In this document: positions 41,748-51,747 of the stretch, piece by piece
Numbering within the stretch: the stretch's first letter is position 1
Layout: each line of letters starts with the position of its first letter
Assembly: GCF_019721995.1 (NCBI RefSeq)
Contig: NZ_BLYC01000020.1
Location: 1 to 62,381, forward strand
Direction of reading: 5' to 3'
Length of the DNA stretch: 62,381 nt
Origin: Bathymodiolus japonicus methanotrophic gill symbiont
Lineage (GTDB): Bacteria; Pseudomonadota; Gammaproteobacteria; Methylococcales; Methylomonadaceae
Translations under genes and position numbers: made by a program
Notes under the pieces: model-generated
Told to the model about the DNA's origin: nothing
Seen by the model: the letters and a program-made list of their open reading frames with translations, nothing else
Databases searched by the model: none

Positions 41748-43562
41748 TTATTCTGCATCCAGAAAGCATCTAAGCTGATCTGAACGCGAGGGATGGCGCA
41801 ACTTACGCAGTGCTTTTGCCTCAATCTGTCTAATGCGCTCACGCGTTACATCAAACTGCTTGCCTACTTCTTCCAGCGTATGATCGGTATTCATATTGAT
41901 ACCAAAGCGCATACACAATACTTTCGACTCACGCGCCGTTAGTCCTGCCAAAACACCTTGTGTCGATTCTTTCAAGCCCTGTATTGTAGCAGACTCTACT
42001 GGTGAAAGCATCTTTGAATCTTCAATAAAATCCCCTAAATGCGAGTCTTCATCGTCACCTATCGGCGTTTCCATCGAAATTGGCTCTTTGGCGATTTTTA
42101 GCACTTTACGTACCTTATCTTCCGGCATTTCCATTTGCACAGCTAACTCTTCTGGCGTTGCTTCGCGGCCTTTTTCCTGCATAATCTGCCTGGAGATACG
42201 ATTTAACTTATTAATCGTTTCTATCATATGCACTGGAATACGGATTGTTCTAGCCTGATCCGCTATAGAGCGGGTAATTGCCTGACGTATCCACCAGGTA
42301 GCATAGGTGGAAAATTTATAACCTCGGCGGTACTCAAATTTATCTACTGCTTTCATTAAGCCAATATTGCCTTCCTGAATCAAATCCAGAAACTGCAGAC
42401 CACGATTGGTATATTTTTTTGCAATTGAAATCACCAGCCTTAAGTTGGCTTCAATCATATCTTTTTTGGCACGTCGCGCCTTAGCCTCTCCTATTGACAC
42501 CCGACGACTAATATCTTTAAGCTCGGTAATGACCATACCGTTGCTATTTTGTATTGCAGTAAAATGCGCCTCAACTCTTTTAATTTCCTTTTCTTTTTCC
42601 TTTAATACTCGCGCTATATCTTCATTCTTCTCGGCAAAACGGGAAAGCCATTTTAAATTAGCTTCATTACCAATAAAGTTATCAATAAACTCTTTACGGT
42701 TTATTTTTGCCTGCTTAACGCAAAGATCCAGAATATTTCTTTCTTGCTCACGAATATTTTTGGTAATACCCGCAACCATTGCAAGCTGTTTTTTAAAGTA
42801 ATGAGGAGACCATTTGATTTCTAGAAAGCGCTCTGCTAGCTTATCAAATGCCTGATTGGTTTTTTCATGCTGGTAACCATTCTTTTTCAATGACGCTTCC
42901 ACTCGCTTATAGGCCAGTTTAATTTCGTCAACTTTTTCCTGCGCTTCTTCTAAAGTCGCACCGGCAGGCTCAGGAACTTCGTCTTCTTTATCGTCTGCTT
43001 TTGCATCGGCAGGCGTTGGGGCGACTCTTGAGTCATCATAATCTGGCTCATTCAGGTCGATAAAATCGCTTAATATACCTGTTAAGCGCAAGCCATTTTC
43101 TTCGCCTATTGTTGCAAAATCAGCAAACAAGGATTCAACAACAAACCTGGAGCGCGATATAGCACGTATAATCTGGCGCTGACCTTCTTCAATTCTGCGC
43201 GCAATTTTTAGCTCTTCAGGCCGGGTTAATAGACCAACCGAGCCCATTTCGCGCATATACATTCTCACTGGATCAGTCGTACGTCCGAATTCACTATCAA
43301 CAGATGCGAGTGCTGCAACCTCCTCTGCATCATCATCATCGTCATCAGCGGCCACTTCCTCGGATAAATCTTCATCGTCTGGCGCAGACTCATGCACCTT
43401 AATGCCCAGGCCATTAATCATGCCGATAATGTCTTCTATTTGCTCTGGATCAACAATTTCACTAGGCAAGTGATCATTAACCTCAGAATAAGTTAAATAC
43501 CCTTGTGCTTTTCCTTTGGCAATTAATTGTTTAAGTTGGGACTGTTGCTGTTCTTGATTCAT
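41748..43562 (-). CDS. rpoD: RNA polymerase sigma-70 factor
   Basis: 604 residues. Region 1.1 lies at the N-terminus, followed by an acidic stretch (about 60-80), region 1.2 ([19 protein letters not shown]) and a long non-conserved insert. Region 2 has [12 protein letters not shown] and the promoter-melting [10 protein letters not shown], region 3 follows, and region 4 has the helix-turn-helix [20 protein letters not shown]. It is the housekeeping sigma, recognising TTGACA/TATAAT promoters. Downstream of dnaG as in the classical macromolecular synthesis operon. Confidence 0.98.
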   Translation of the reverse strand: MNQEQQQSQLKQLIAKGKAQGYLTYSEVNDHLPSEIVDPEQIEDIIGMINGLGIKVHESAPDDEDLSEEVAADDDDDDAEEVAALASVDSEFGRTTDPVRMYMREMGSVGLLTRPEELKIARRIEEGQRQIIRAISRSRFVVESLFADFATIGEENGLRLTGILSDFIDLNEPDYDDSRVAPTPADAKADDKEDEVPEPAGATLEEAQEKVDEIKLAYKRVEASLKKNGYQHEKTNQAFDKLAERFLEIKWSPHYFKKQLAMVAGITKNIREQERNILDLCVKQAKINRKEFIDNFIGNEANLKWLSRFAEKNEDIARVLKEKEKEIKRVEAHFTAIQNSNGMVITELKDISRRVSIGEAKARRAKKDMIEANLRLVISIAKKYTNRGLQFLDLIQEGNIGLMKAVDKFEYRRGYKFSTYATWWIRQAITRSIADQARTIRIPVHMIETINKLNRISRQIMQEKGREATPEELAVQMEMPEDKVRKVLKIAKEPISMETPIGDDEDSHLGDFIEDSKMLSPVESATIQGLKESTQGVLAGLTARESKVLCMRFGINMNTDHTLEEVGKQFDVTRERIRQIEAKALRKLRHPSRSDQLRCFLDAE

Positions 43563-43611
43563 TTTTTACTCTTAAAATGCTATATCAAGCTAATGATAAT
43601 AGAAAATTACT

Positions 43612-43765
43612 TAGGAGCGTGCACAAAATAACTTCGACAACTTGCTCGTCTTTATGCTCGTCTTCTGCGCTGTAAAAACAGTAGCGTAGCTGGCTATGCG
43701 CCTTTTTCTACGCCTTGAATACGAACATAAATCCTGTGCTAATTAGCAAACTTATTCAATGAGCG
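43612..43765 (+). repeat. Repeat D copy 3
   Basis: GGAGCGTGCACAAAATAACTTCG, CAACTTGCTCGTC, GTAGCTGGCTATGCGCC, TTTCTACGCCTTGAATACGAA and ATGAGCGCTCCTTA. The outer GGAGCG/CGCTCC ends are inverted. It lies between rpoD and dnaG and so probably in their transcript. Confidence 0.7.
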
Positions 43766-43769
43766 CTCC

Positions 43770-45491
43770 TTATTTACGGCTAGCCAACATGTTTAACAAC
43801 TCCTTTTGCTCATACTCTGCCAATCCTCTTGCCCTCTCCTTTGCGATCAACTCATCTAGGCGATGCTCTCTACCCTGATCAATCAATCGATCGATTGCAC
43901 CTGAAAACTCGTCATTTATTTCTTCCCCTGAAATAAAAAAATCATGGTTCATCATAATATGTATATACTTCTCTTCGTCCTTCCCTCTAAAGAGCTCCAT
44001 TAGCCTAGGCAAATTAATATCGGGGTGCTGCTCGATTATTTCAACTATTTTTTTTAGCAAAGCGATACCAGGAAAATTCAGCGCCTGCCAATGTATCTCT
44101 TTTTGCTCAACGACTTCAATTAAACCGGGGTTTTGCAGCAATAGTGAAATAGCAATTCGTACCGGAGATAAATTTGTATCTTCCTGTTTTTGCTTATGAC
44201 TTGCTTGCTTAAGTGTAGTAGGATTTTGAAAAAAATCTAGCTTATCTGTCCTAGATAATGCTTTTAATTTTTCCAGCATCAACTCTTGGAACACGCCATT
44301 AGGCAAAATTTGCAAATACGCTTCGGCCTTGTTCACTAGACTTGCCCGACCTTCCATATCATCCAGGCTTAAGCCACGCGCCAAACGCTCAAAAAAGAAA
44401 TCAGATAAGGCCTGCGCCTCAATCACATCACACTCAAAATCCTCCAGCCCAGATTCTCTGATTAGCGTATCAGGGTCGTTGCCCAAAGGTAATTGCATTA
44501 TTTTTACCTGCCTACCATCTCTCAGGCAGGGAAATGCAGCTAAAACAGCACGCCAGCTAGCTTCTCTCCCAGCTTTATCGCCATCAAAACAAAACACAAT
44601 TTCTGAGCTAAAGCGAAATAATAATTCCAGATGTTCTTTTGATGTTGCCGTACCCAGAGTTGCCACCGCAAAACTAATACCAAACTGGCTTAGCGCGATC
44701 ACATCCATATAGCCTTCAACCACAATAATCCGCTCTGGCTTTGAGTTTCTTGCCAGCAACTCATACAAACCATAAACTTCACGACCTTTATGAAAAACGG
44801 CTGTCTCGGGCGAGTTAAGATACTTCGGCAAGGAGTCACCCAGAACCCTGCCACCAAAAGCTATCACACGCCCCCGCCTATCACGAATAGGGAAAACTAC
44901 GCGTCCGCGAAAACGATCATAAACACCGCCACCGTCTTTGCGTATCACCAGCCCCGCATCAACTAATAGCTGTTCTTTAAACTGCTTTATCAAGGCATCC
45001 CAGCTATCCGGCGCAAAGCCTAACTGAAATTCACGTGCCACCTCACCACTTAAACCCCGTGACTTTAGGTAGTCTACCGCCGCTTTAGCTGACTCATTTT
45101 CACGTAATTGCTGCATATAAAAACCTGCAACCTGCTCAAGCAGTAGATAAATTTCACCGAGGTTATTTTTCTTTACCAGCGTGCTATGCGACTCTCTCGG
45201 CACTTGCACGCCGACAAAATCAGCTAGATCTTCCACAGCCTCAACAAAATCAAGGTGACTGTAATCCATCAAAAAACTGATGGCATTACCACCTGCGCCA
45301 CAGCCAAAGCAATGATAAAGCTGCTTATTACGGGTTACCGCAAAGCTAGGCGTTTTTTCAGTATGAAAAGGACAACGAGCAACATAACTGCTACCCGATT
45401 TTTTCAGCGGCACATAACTATCAATCAGGTCAACAATATCAGTCCTGACCAAAAGGTCATCTATAAAAGATCGAGGAATTCTGCCTGCCAT
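43770..45491 (-). CDS. dnaG: DNA primase
   Basis: 573 residues. The N-terminal zinc ribbon has CPFHTEKTPSF and HCFGCGAGGNAI, then the RNA polymerase domain with the TOPRIM motif VEGYMDVIAL and FCFDGDKAGREA, and a C-terminal helical helicase-binding domain. It synthesises RNA primers at the replication fork. Follows yqeY by 11 bp. Confidence 0.97.
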   Translation of the reverse strand: MAGRIPRSFIDDLLVRTDIVDLIDSYVPLKKSGSSYVARCPFHTEKTPSFAVTRNKQLYHCFGCGAGGNAISFLMDYSHLDFVEAVEDLADFVGVQVPRESHSTLVKKNNLGEIYLLLEQVAGFYMQQLRENESAKAAVDYLKSRGLSGEVAREFQLGFAPDSWDALIKQFKEQLLVDAGLVIRKDGGGVYDRFRGRVVFPIRDRRGRVIAFGGRVLGDSLPKYLNSPETAVFHKGREVYGLYELLARNSKPERIIVVEGYMDVIALSQFGISFAVATLGTATSKEHLELLFRFSSEIVFCFDGDKAGREASWRAVLAAFPCLRDGRQVKIMQLPLGNDPDTLIRESGLEDFECDVIEAQALSDFFFERLARGLSLDDMEGRASLVNKAEAYLQILPNGVFQELMLEKLKALSRTDKLDFFQNPTTLKQASHKQKQEDTNLSPVRIAISLLLQNPGLIEVVEQKEIHWQALNFPGIALLKKIVEIIEQHPDINLPRLMELFRGKDEEKYIHIMMNHDFFISGEEINDEFSGAIDRLIDQGREHRLDELIAKERARGLAEYEQKELLNMLASRK

Positions 45492-45502
45492 TTAGCTAAG
45501 CG

Positions 45503-45952
45503 CTATGTTGCAAGCATCGCCTTTATTTTAACGCTGACCATAGCCATATCCGCACGACCCTGCATTGCTGGTTTTAAAATCCCCATAACCTTGCCCATAT
45601 CCTTAATAGAGCTGGCAGAGCTCTCTGCTATAGCTGACTTAATCATATCGCCAATTTCTGCTTCGCTCAAAGCCTGCGGCAAGAACTCCTGTATAATTAG
45701 TATTTCTGTTTCTTCCACCTCAGCTAGCTCTTCCCTGCCTGCATCGCGATATTGTCTGATTGACTCGCGGCGCTGCTTAAGCATTTTATCGAGCACCGCA
45801 ATCACTTGCGGGTCGTCTAAAACAATACGCTCATCCACTTGCTTTTGTTTGATCGCCGCCTGCATCAAACGGATAGTGGCCAGGCGAACTTTCTCCCGGC
45901 TTCTCATCGCTTGCTTCATTTCGTCTTTAAGACGATCCTGCATAGTCGTCAT
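45503..45952 (-). CDS. yqeY: GatB/YqeY domain protein
   Basis: 149 residues with the YqeY pattern: DRLKDEMKQAMRSREKVRL, LDKMLKQRRESIRQY and the C-terminal GKVMGILKPAMQGRADM. Related to the tRNA-binding tail of GatB; the exact role is unclear. Part of rpsU-yqeY-dnaG, 6 bp after rpsU. Confidence 0.94.
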   Translation of the reverse strand: MTTMQDRLKDEMKQAMRSREKVRLATIRLMQAAIKQKQVDERIVLDDPQVIAVLDKMLKQRRESIRQYRDAGREELAEVEETEILIIQEFLPQALSEAEIGDMIKSAIAESSASSIKDMGKVMGILKPAMQGRADMAMVSVKIKAMLAT

Positions 45953-45958
45953 CTGCGT

Positions 45959-46192
45959 TTACAGCTGTGGACGGCCGCGACGTAGGTTTTTCAACGCATA
46001 ACGCTCGCGCGACAATTTTTTAAGGTGACGCTTTACCGCTGCTGCAGCTTTACGTTTGCGCTCTGCGGTTGGTTTTTCATAAAACTCACGACGACGCACT
46101 TCAGACAGAACGCCTGCTTTTTCACAAGAACGCTTAAAACGACGTAGCGCGATATCAAATGGTTCGTTTTCTTTAACTTTAATTGCGGGCAT
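45959..46192 (-). CDS. rpsU: 30S ribosomal protein bS21
   Basis: 77 residues, basic. [18 protein letters not shown] and [17 protein letters not shown] are diagnostic. It binds near the platform of the 30S subunit and helps mRNA base-pair with 16S rRNA. It heads rpsU-yqeY-dnaG-rpoD and is divergent from tsaD, as in many gammaproteobacteria. The tail is slightly longer than in E. coli (71). Confidence 0.97.
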   Translation of the reverse strand: MPAIKVKENEPFDIALRRFKRSCEKAGVLSEVRRREFYEKPTAERKRKAAAAVKRHLKKLSRERYALKNLRRGRPQL

Positions 46193-46302
46193 AAATTATT
46201 CCAGTTTGCTAAAATTCTTAAGTCATTGGGCTAATGGACGCTTACACATGTCAACTAGCGAACCGTCAATTATAGCAGTAATTTTTTTAAAATCAAAAAT
46301 CA

Positions 46303-47313
46303 ATGTATATTTTAGGGATTGAAACCTCTTGCGATGAAACCGGCGTAGCACTATACCATAGTGATAAAGGCCTGATACAGCACAGCTTATATAGTCAGAT
46401 AGCGATGCATAATGAATATGGCGGCATAGTCCCAGAACTTGCATCACGCGATCATATTCTTAAATTGATCCCACTGATCGACGAATGTCTGCAACGTAGC
46501 CAGCTAACTAAATCCGCCATTCATGGCGTTGCCTACACCGCAGGTCCTGGGTTAATCGGTGCGCTGCTGGTCGGAGCAGCGACCGCCAAGAGTCTCGCCT
46601 GGTCACTGGGCATCCCGGCGATAGGTGTACATCACATGGAAGGCCATTTGCTTGCGCCTATGCTAGAAGCGCAACCACCAGAATTCCCCTTTGTTGCCCT
46701 GCTGGTCTCAGGCGGACATACGCTGCTGGTGGAAGTCAAAGATATTGGCCACTATCAACTGCTAGGCGAGTCGCTTGATGACGCAGCAGGCGAAGCCTTT
46801 GATAAGGCTGCCAAAATGCTCGGCCTTGCCTATCCTGGTGGTCCACTACTCGCAAAGCTTGCCGAGCAAGGCCAGGCAGCCCGATTTAAATTCCCCCGCC
46901 CGATGACCGATCGCCCCGGACTGGATTTCAGCTTTAGCGGACTAAAAACCTATACCATGAATACGCTAAATCAAACCGAAAAGACACCGCAAGACAAAGC
47001 TGATGTTGCGTATGCCTTTCAACAAGCAACAGCTGAAACACTGGCTATTAAATGCAAACGTGCGCTAAAACAAACTGGACTAAAGCGCCTCGTGGTCGCG
47101 GGAGGTGTTAGCGCCAATACCCGAATTAGACAGACGTTAACCACAATGACTGACAAAGAAGGAGCTGAAATATTTTTCCCCAGAGCTGAATTCTGCACTG
47201 ATAATGGCGCCATGATTGCTTATGCTGGCTGTCAGCACTTACTTGCCGGACAACAAGAATCTTTAAGTATTAGCGCCCGGCCACGCTGGCCAATTGATGA
47301 GCTCTATGCCTAA
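46303..47313 (+). CDS. tsaD: tRNA N6-threonylcarbamoyladenosine transferase subunit
   Basis: 336 residues of the ASKHA fold. [16 protein letters not shown] and the metal-binding [10 protein letters not shown] (His-x3-His) are the family signatures, with [11 protein letters not shown] and [13 protein letters not shown] forming the ATP site. With TsaB and TsaE it transfers threonylcarbamoyl to A37 of ANN-decoding tRNAs. Confidence 0.97.
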   Translation: MYILGIETSCDETGVALYHSDKGLIQHSLYSQIAMHNEYGGIVPELASRDHILKLIPLIDECLQRSQLTKSAIHGVAYTAGPGLIGALLVGAATAKSLAWSLGIPAIGVHHMEGHLLAPMLEAQPPEFPFVALLVSGGHTLLVEVKDIGHYQLLGESLDDAAGEAFDKAAKMLGLAYPGGPLLAKLAEQGQAARFKFPRPMTDRPGLDFSFSGLKTYTMNTLNQTEKTPQDKADVAYAFQQATAETLAIKCKRALKQTGLKRLVVAGGVSANTRIRQTLTTMTDKEGAEIFFPRAEFCTDNGAMIAYAGCQHLLAGQQESLSISARPRWPIDELYA

Positions 47314-47550
47314 CTGGCTTTCCGGACAAGACCCCAGCGTAATGAAACAACACCTTTAAGGCAGCTTGACGGAATAAAGCTACCAAGATTGCGAAGAATT
47401 TTTGATTCTGGCCAAACTATCTCAAGAGGAGCATAGTCATTCTACGTAACGATTGAGATCGTTTGCTCAGGAGCAAAAAGGCAAGTAAGGTTGGTCGTTG
47501 TTTTTCGTTAGACTACCTAAGACTTTCATAGCGAGGATACCTGGCAAGCA
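47314..47550. other. tsaD-plsY intergenic region
   Basis: 237 bp between convergent genes. GCTCAGGAGCAAAAAGGCAAGTAAGGTTGG weakly resembles the GGCAAGCAAGTTGC part of repeat D. No gene, RNA or clear terminator is recognised. Confidence 0.5.
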
Positions 47551-48123
47551 CTAACTCTCCTCACCTGCCAATAGACGCTGAATATTAGTTTTATGTCGCC
47601 AGATTAAAATAATAGCTATTAATGCTGCAACATATACCAATGCTTGCATACCCATAATTAAATACACATACAGAGGCGCCAGAACTGCAGCAACTAAAGC
47701 AGATAATGACGAAATCTTAAATAGCTTATAAACCGTGATCCAGGTAAAAAACACGGCAAGACCAACCATCCAGTTTGCACCCAACAGCACACCAAAAGAA
47801 GTCGCAACCCCTTTACCACCAGCAAAACCAAAAAAAACCGGATATAAATGTCCCAAAAAAGCAGCCAGGACCACTGCGGATAAAATAACTGAGCCTACAC
47901 CCAAAATCTGTGCGCATAAAACCGGGATTAGACCCTTAAGCATATCGCCTAACAAGGTAATGGCTGCCGCTTTTTTGCCGCCTAAGCGCATGACATTAGT
48001 TGCCCCAGGATTTCCAGAGCCTTCCGCACGCGGGTCAGGCAAGCCCAAAACCTGGCATACGATAATCGCACTGGATATAGAGCCTAATAAATACGCAGCA
48101 GGAACTAAAAGCCATTCAATCAT
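47551..48123 (-). CDS. plsY: Glycerol-3-phosphate acyltransferase (acyl-phosphate dependent)
   Basis: 190 residues, five membrane segments. The three cytoplasmic motifs are visible: GSGNPGATNVMR (motif 1), the following GGKKAAA, and GHLYPVFFGFAGGKGVAT (motif 2 with His). It acylates glycerol-3-phosphate to start phospholipid synthesis. Confidence 0.95.
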   Translation of the reverse strand: MIEWLLVPAAYLLGSISSAIIVCQVLGLPDPRAEGSGNPGATNVMRLGGKKAAAITLLGDMLKGLIPVLCAQILGVGSVILSAVVLAAFLGHLYPVFFGFAGGKGVATSFGVLLGANWMVGLAVFFTWITVYKLFKISSLSALVAAVLAPLYVYLIMGMQALVYVAALIAIILIWRHKTNIQRLLAGEES

Positions 48124-48148
48124 TTTTCTATCCTATTTTTAAAATCAT

Positions 48149-48352
48149 CTGAAGTTTCCCAATTATTGAGTAGCTGAAATACACAATGCTGGTGTATCGA
48201 GGTTTATTTTAGGAGGTTTTGCCATGTTTATAGCAAACCCCTACTTAATTCCCCTTAGGCAATAGCATTTGAAACGAATGAAAAGACTGTTTTTTTCATA
48301 TAGTTGTAGCATAGTTTCAATTTTACCATAAATAATTATTGGGAAACTTCAG
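48149..48352. mobile_element. 204-bp MITE with IS-Y-type ends
   Basis: Ends CTGAAGTTTCCCAATTATT and AATAATTATTGGGAAACTTCAG, flanked by a perfect 9-bp duplication TAAAATCAT (48140-48148, 48353-48361). The outer CTGAAGTTTC is identical to the IS-Y terminus, so IS-Y transposase probably moves it. No coding capacity. Confidence 0.88.
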
Positions 48353-48413
48353 TAAAATCATCAGTTCACTACACTATATAACAGGGCTATTTCCCTACGA
48401 CAATTATCTCTAG

Positions 48414-49776
48414 CTGAAGTTTCTTAGAAATTCATCAAGCAACCATTCGCAATAAAACGGCTACCACCGAATTTACAGGGGAGCTGCTGTATTTGGGGCA
48501 AACCCTCTCAAAATCCGGATCCAAAGCCGCTTCGGCAATGATGCGGCGGATATCTGAAAAGGCGAAACTGGCTCGCCCCTCCACTTTCTGCCGACGTTCC
48601 GGATCGGTTTTTAAACGATCCGCGTAAATCCACGTCAGCGTTGTTGCCATCATACAGAAGTTCAAATGGCTGGTCACTGCCTGCGCATTTCGACACTGAC
48701 TTTTCTGACTCCCTATGTCTTGCTTGAGCGCTTTGAACCCGGATTCGATTTTCCACCGCGCACCATAATACTCAATAATCTGTGTGACGGATAAACTTAG
48801 ATCGGTCGTAAACAAAGCAATCCACTGTGTGCGACGAAACCCCCAGACAACCTGAACGGGTCGTTTCAATGTTTTCAGCATGACAACGCGACTATAAGCC
48901 CTGACTTCACGCTGTTTTCCATAGAGATTCACGGTATACGATCGGGCCTTTTGTTGTACTGTTTTTGCCATGTCTGTGGCTGACCCCAGACGCTGCCCGT
49001 ACTTTTTATTCCGCCCCCTCTTGGTCTGGAAAGGAACGACATCACCTCTTATCGTGGCGGTTTCTTTTTTTGCCTGAATTGTTTTTAAGGGGAGATAAAA
49101 TCGGAAATCTAAAAATAAGCACGCCCAGCGACCTTTGACCTATTTCATCAACCCTACCGATACAATGTTTTGTGCCCATGGATATTTGCTTTGATTCGAT
49201 TTGGCCGCGTGGTCAAAAATGGCTTCACAGCCGAAGATATTTTTGCCCACTTTAGTGATAATGGAGTCATCCAGTGCAACCAATATGCGCCCATCTGTTT
49301 CAGGAGACGGAATCAGCTCCCAGATAGTTTTCCACAGCCCAGCCCACGGCAAAGTTGAAGAAGCCATGAAAGTGTAAAAGCGCTTATTCTTGATCTCAAA
49401 CCCAAACAACGTATCAAGGCAACGCCAAAGATTAGATGTCATCGACGACGTAAAGGGAACGATAATAAACAGGATCGTGTAAACAAACAGAGAGGCTCGT
49501 TCGCGGCCTAAAGTGGTTTTGGAAAAATGATCTTGAAGCGGAAGTAAAGTATCGCGTAAAATGAACATGAATGAGGCCGGTTTGTTTGTATAATCAATGT
49601 GTTAGAAACTTTCATTATACAGTAAAACTAGGCCTAATTCACGATTAACCTGTTGTTTTTAAAAAGAATTCAAGGCTTTTAGTCAACGGAACGCTATTAA
49701 TATTAGCAATATCTAATATTCCAGAAAAATAAGCATTAGCTGATATTCTTATACTTTAAAAACTAGGAAACTTCAG
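48414..49776 (-). mobile_element. IS-Y (IS4 group), internally deleted copy
   Basis: Ends CTGAAGTTTCTTAG and CTAGGAAACTTCAG. No perfect target duplication is seen. Compared with the partial copy at 54164-54900 it lacks the region encoding GNNGPWKPVYKAIG...RPEKRKPKQ, so it is a deletion derivative. Confidence 0.85.
48435..49568 (-). pseudogene. IS-Y transposase with amber stop and deletion
   Basis: From 49568 (MFILRDTLLPLQDHF) the frame runs 142 codons through ALDDSIITKVGK to an in-frame TAG at 49140-49142. It then continues in the same frame (VKGRWACLFLDFRFYLPL) to the C-terminal half, which has TTDLSLSVTQIIEYYGARWK with the Y-(2)-R-(3)-E-(6)-K signature in YYGARWKIESGFKALK. Reading through the amber codon would give one protein of about 377 residues, but the internal deletion argues it is inactive. 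Confidence 0.85.
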
Positions 49777-49813
49777 TACAATTATTACTACGCCTTGAAT
49801 ACCAACAAAAATC

Positions 49814-50090
49814 GTAACTACTCAGCGAAACTGAGTAGTTCAATGAAACTATAAAGCAAACTCAGGCAACTTTCCTTCAAAAACCAGCGTCATTGCCTGA
49901 GTTGCACTTAGACCTTGTTTACGGCACGTTGATAAATACCCTCGGACACGACAAAATATCTCGGCGCCCTTGGTACTACGAAAACAGCCCGATATTTTCT
50001 GATGAACCTTGGTCATCCGAATCGAATTTTCTGCGGCATTATTGGTAAACGGTACGCAGGCCTGTGTCATGAAGCGTAACACAGGTTCTG
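49814..50090 (-). pseudogene. IS66 right-end fragment with transposase tail
   Basis: Starts at the IS66 terminus GTAACTACTCAGCG. On the minus strand it encodes VLRFMTQACVPFTNNAAENS and the tail to PEFAL, about 80 residues closely similar to the copy ending at 9329. A CCTGTGT/ACACAGG hairpin marks its inner border. Confidence 0.82.
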
Positions 50091-50097
50091 TCGCAAT

Positions 50098-50259
50098 AAT
50101 TATCAAAATAGATATACAGAAAGGAATGAAGCAATGGCAAGAGCCTATCTATCTGGGGCTTATACTATGATTGAAGTAGGCTTAAATTTTAAAGTTCACT
50201 ATATGACAGTCAGCAGAGCAGTAAAAAATATGAAAAATTCATATCGTAGGAAGGTTTGA
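50098..50259 (+). pseudogene. C-terminal tail of a REP-associated (Y1/RAYT) transposase
   Basis: The frame reads RNEAMARAYLSGAYTMIEVG, then VHYMTVSRAVKNMK and ends at TGA (50257-50259). The pattern AMAxAYxSGAYTMxxIxxxFxVHYxTVSRAV is the C-terminal helix-turn-helix usually found on RAYT transposases, HUH tyrosine enzymes related to IS200. The catalytic domain is not present. The annotation rests on one motif. Confidence 0.55.
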
Positions 50260-50289
50260 ATTCCTTCATAAGCCGACCACCCCCTGAGC

Positions 50290-51723
50290 TATAGACTTTC
50301 AGAAAGTTAATTTCCGAACAAACAAAAACGACAGAGGGGAAACTGGCTTATAATTTTCGTCCCAACACTAACGGAAACAGTCAAAAATGGTATCCCTCAC
50401 TTTTTCAAAGTCAATTGTAGACCGACTAAAAAAAAATATGGCGACAGCTCTCAAGCTAAGTAATATTTGTTTATATCGATTAACTCAAGCTCTACTCTGG
50501 TTCAGTGAATGCATGGGAATCAAAGAAATAGCACGCCTAATGGGAGTCTGTGAAAAAACCATTATAAATTGGCTGAAAACATTCATGCATAAAGGTGTCG
50601 GTTGGTTAATAGGGCAACACTATCAAGGACGTGGTCGGAAGTCAAAGTTAACTAAAGACCAGAAAAATAAATTGGTTGAGTTGATAAAGAAAGGCCCAGA
50701 AGACAATGGATTTCATTGTGGAATATGGAATACTGCGATGATTGCCGAGCTTATTTGGTTAAAATTTGAAGTTCGTTATAACTTGAACTATTTATCAAGC
50801 CTAATGAAAAAACTGGGCTTCAGTTATCAAAAAGCTCGTTTTGTGACTGATCGCCAAGAAGAAGAAAAGTACGAGCTTGAAAGAAAAACGTGGCTGGAAG
50901 AAACATTGCCTGCCATTATGGAAAAGGCGGTAGAAGAAAAGAGTGTCGTTTTATTCGGTGATGAGGTGTCATTTGCTATGTGGGGTTCATTGGCACGAAC
51001 CTGGGCTCCAATAGGAGAGCAACCCACAGTGAAAACATCAGGGATTCGAAAAGGGTTGAAAATGTTTGGTACGATCGAACTCGAAGGAGGGAGTTTTCAA
51101 TACCGAGAATCATTGGCTTATGAGATAAAACCAAAGTCACTTAGACTTTTAAAAGAAGCTGGGCTGCCTCAAGAATTTTTAGCTATTCTTAAAAGCTTAA
51201 AAAATGAGAAATATCCAACACAGAAGCTTTTTATGGAAGCGATATATTCTATTGCCGACAACGTCTTAATCGAGAGTTATAAGCCAATGATATTACAACA
51301 CGCTGAAACATCTGGGCGTTTTAATGGTGAAAGCTATGTTGAGTTTTTAACACAATTGCTGGCTTATTATAAAGGCAAGATTATTCTAATTGAAGATGGT
51401 GCCCCGTATCATGGAAGCGGTGTTATTAAGGAATTTAAGTTAGCTAATGTAGATCGTTTGACAGTAGAACGTCTCCCTGCGTTCTCGCCGGATTTTAATC
51501 CGATTGAGAAATTATGGAAAAATACGAAACGCGATTCGACTCATATGAAGTATTTTAAAACTTTTGAAGATCTTCATGATTCAGTTGTGCAAACTTTTAA
51601 CACTTATATGCATGATGCCAGTAAAGTGATTTGTGTTATGCAAAAATTGCGGGAAGATTTCGTTGTTACCGCCTAAGTTTAAGCGCTCCAAATTTGGAAA
51701 TTATTTATCTGAGAAACTATATA
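50290..51723 (+). mobile_element. IS630-family IS, copy 1
   Basis: Left end TATAGACTTTCAG..., right end ...CTGAGAAACTATA with imperfect inverted repeats of about 26 bp (both contain TTAATTTCC or TAATTTCC inward). TA at each border fits the TA target of IS630. It directly precedes the ZIP transporter gene. Confidence 0.82.
50387..51676 (+). CDS. IS630-family transposase
   Basis: 429 residues. An N-terminal helix-turn-helix (ECMGIKEIARLMGVCEKTIINWLKTF) precedes the DDE_3 domain: VVLFGDEVSFAMWG (first Asp), KIILIEDGAPYHGS (second Asp), SPDFNPIEKLWKNTK (Glu). Intact. Identical over the shared part to the inverted copy at 52741, apart from rare changes (QKNK versus QKNR). Confidence 0.93.
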   Translation: MVSLTFSKSIVDRLKKNMATALKLSNICLYRLTQALLWFSECMGIKEIARLMGVCEKTIINWLKTFMHKGVGWLIGQHYQGRGRKSKLTKDQKNKLVELIKKGPEDNGFHCGIWNTAMIAELIWLKFEVRYNLNYLSSLMKKLGFSYQKARFVTDRQEEEKYELERKTWLEETLPAIMEKAVEEKSVVLFGDEVSFAMWGSLARTWAPIGEQPTVKTSGIRKGLKMFGTIELEGGSFQYRESLAYEIKPKSLRLLKEAGLPQEFLAILKSLKNEKYPTQKLFMEAIYSIADNVLIESYKPMILQHAETSGRFNGESYVEFLTQLLAYYKGKIILIEDGAPYHGSGVIKEFKLANVDRLTVERLPAFSPDFNPIEKLWKNTKRDSTHMKYFKTFEDLHDSVVQTFNTYMHDASKVICVMQKLREDFVVTA

Positions 51724-51747
51724 CTAGATTTCTTTAATCCTAAAAAC

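Noticed and set aside
48399-49788. ACAATTAT on both sides of IS-Y as its target duplication
   Set aside because: The matching bases are not adjacent to the element ends (offset by several bases on the left), so they are probably coincidental.
51631-51747. A longer start for the ZIP transporter
   Set aside because: The extra codons lie inside the IS630 transposase gene and its terminus; the ATG at 51748 begins the conserved membrane protein.
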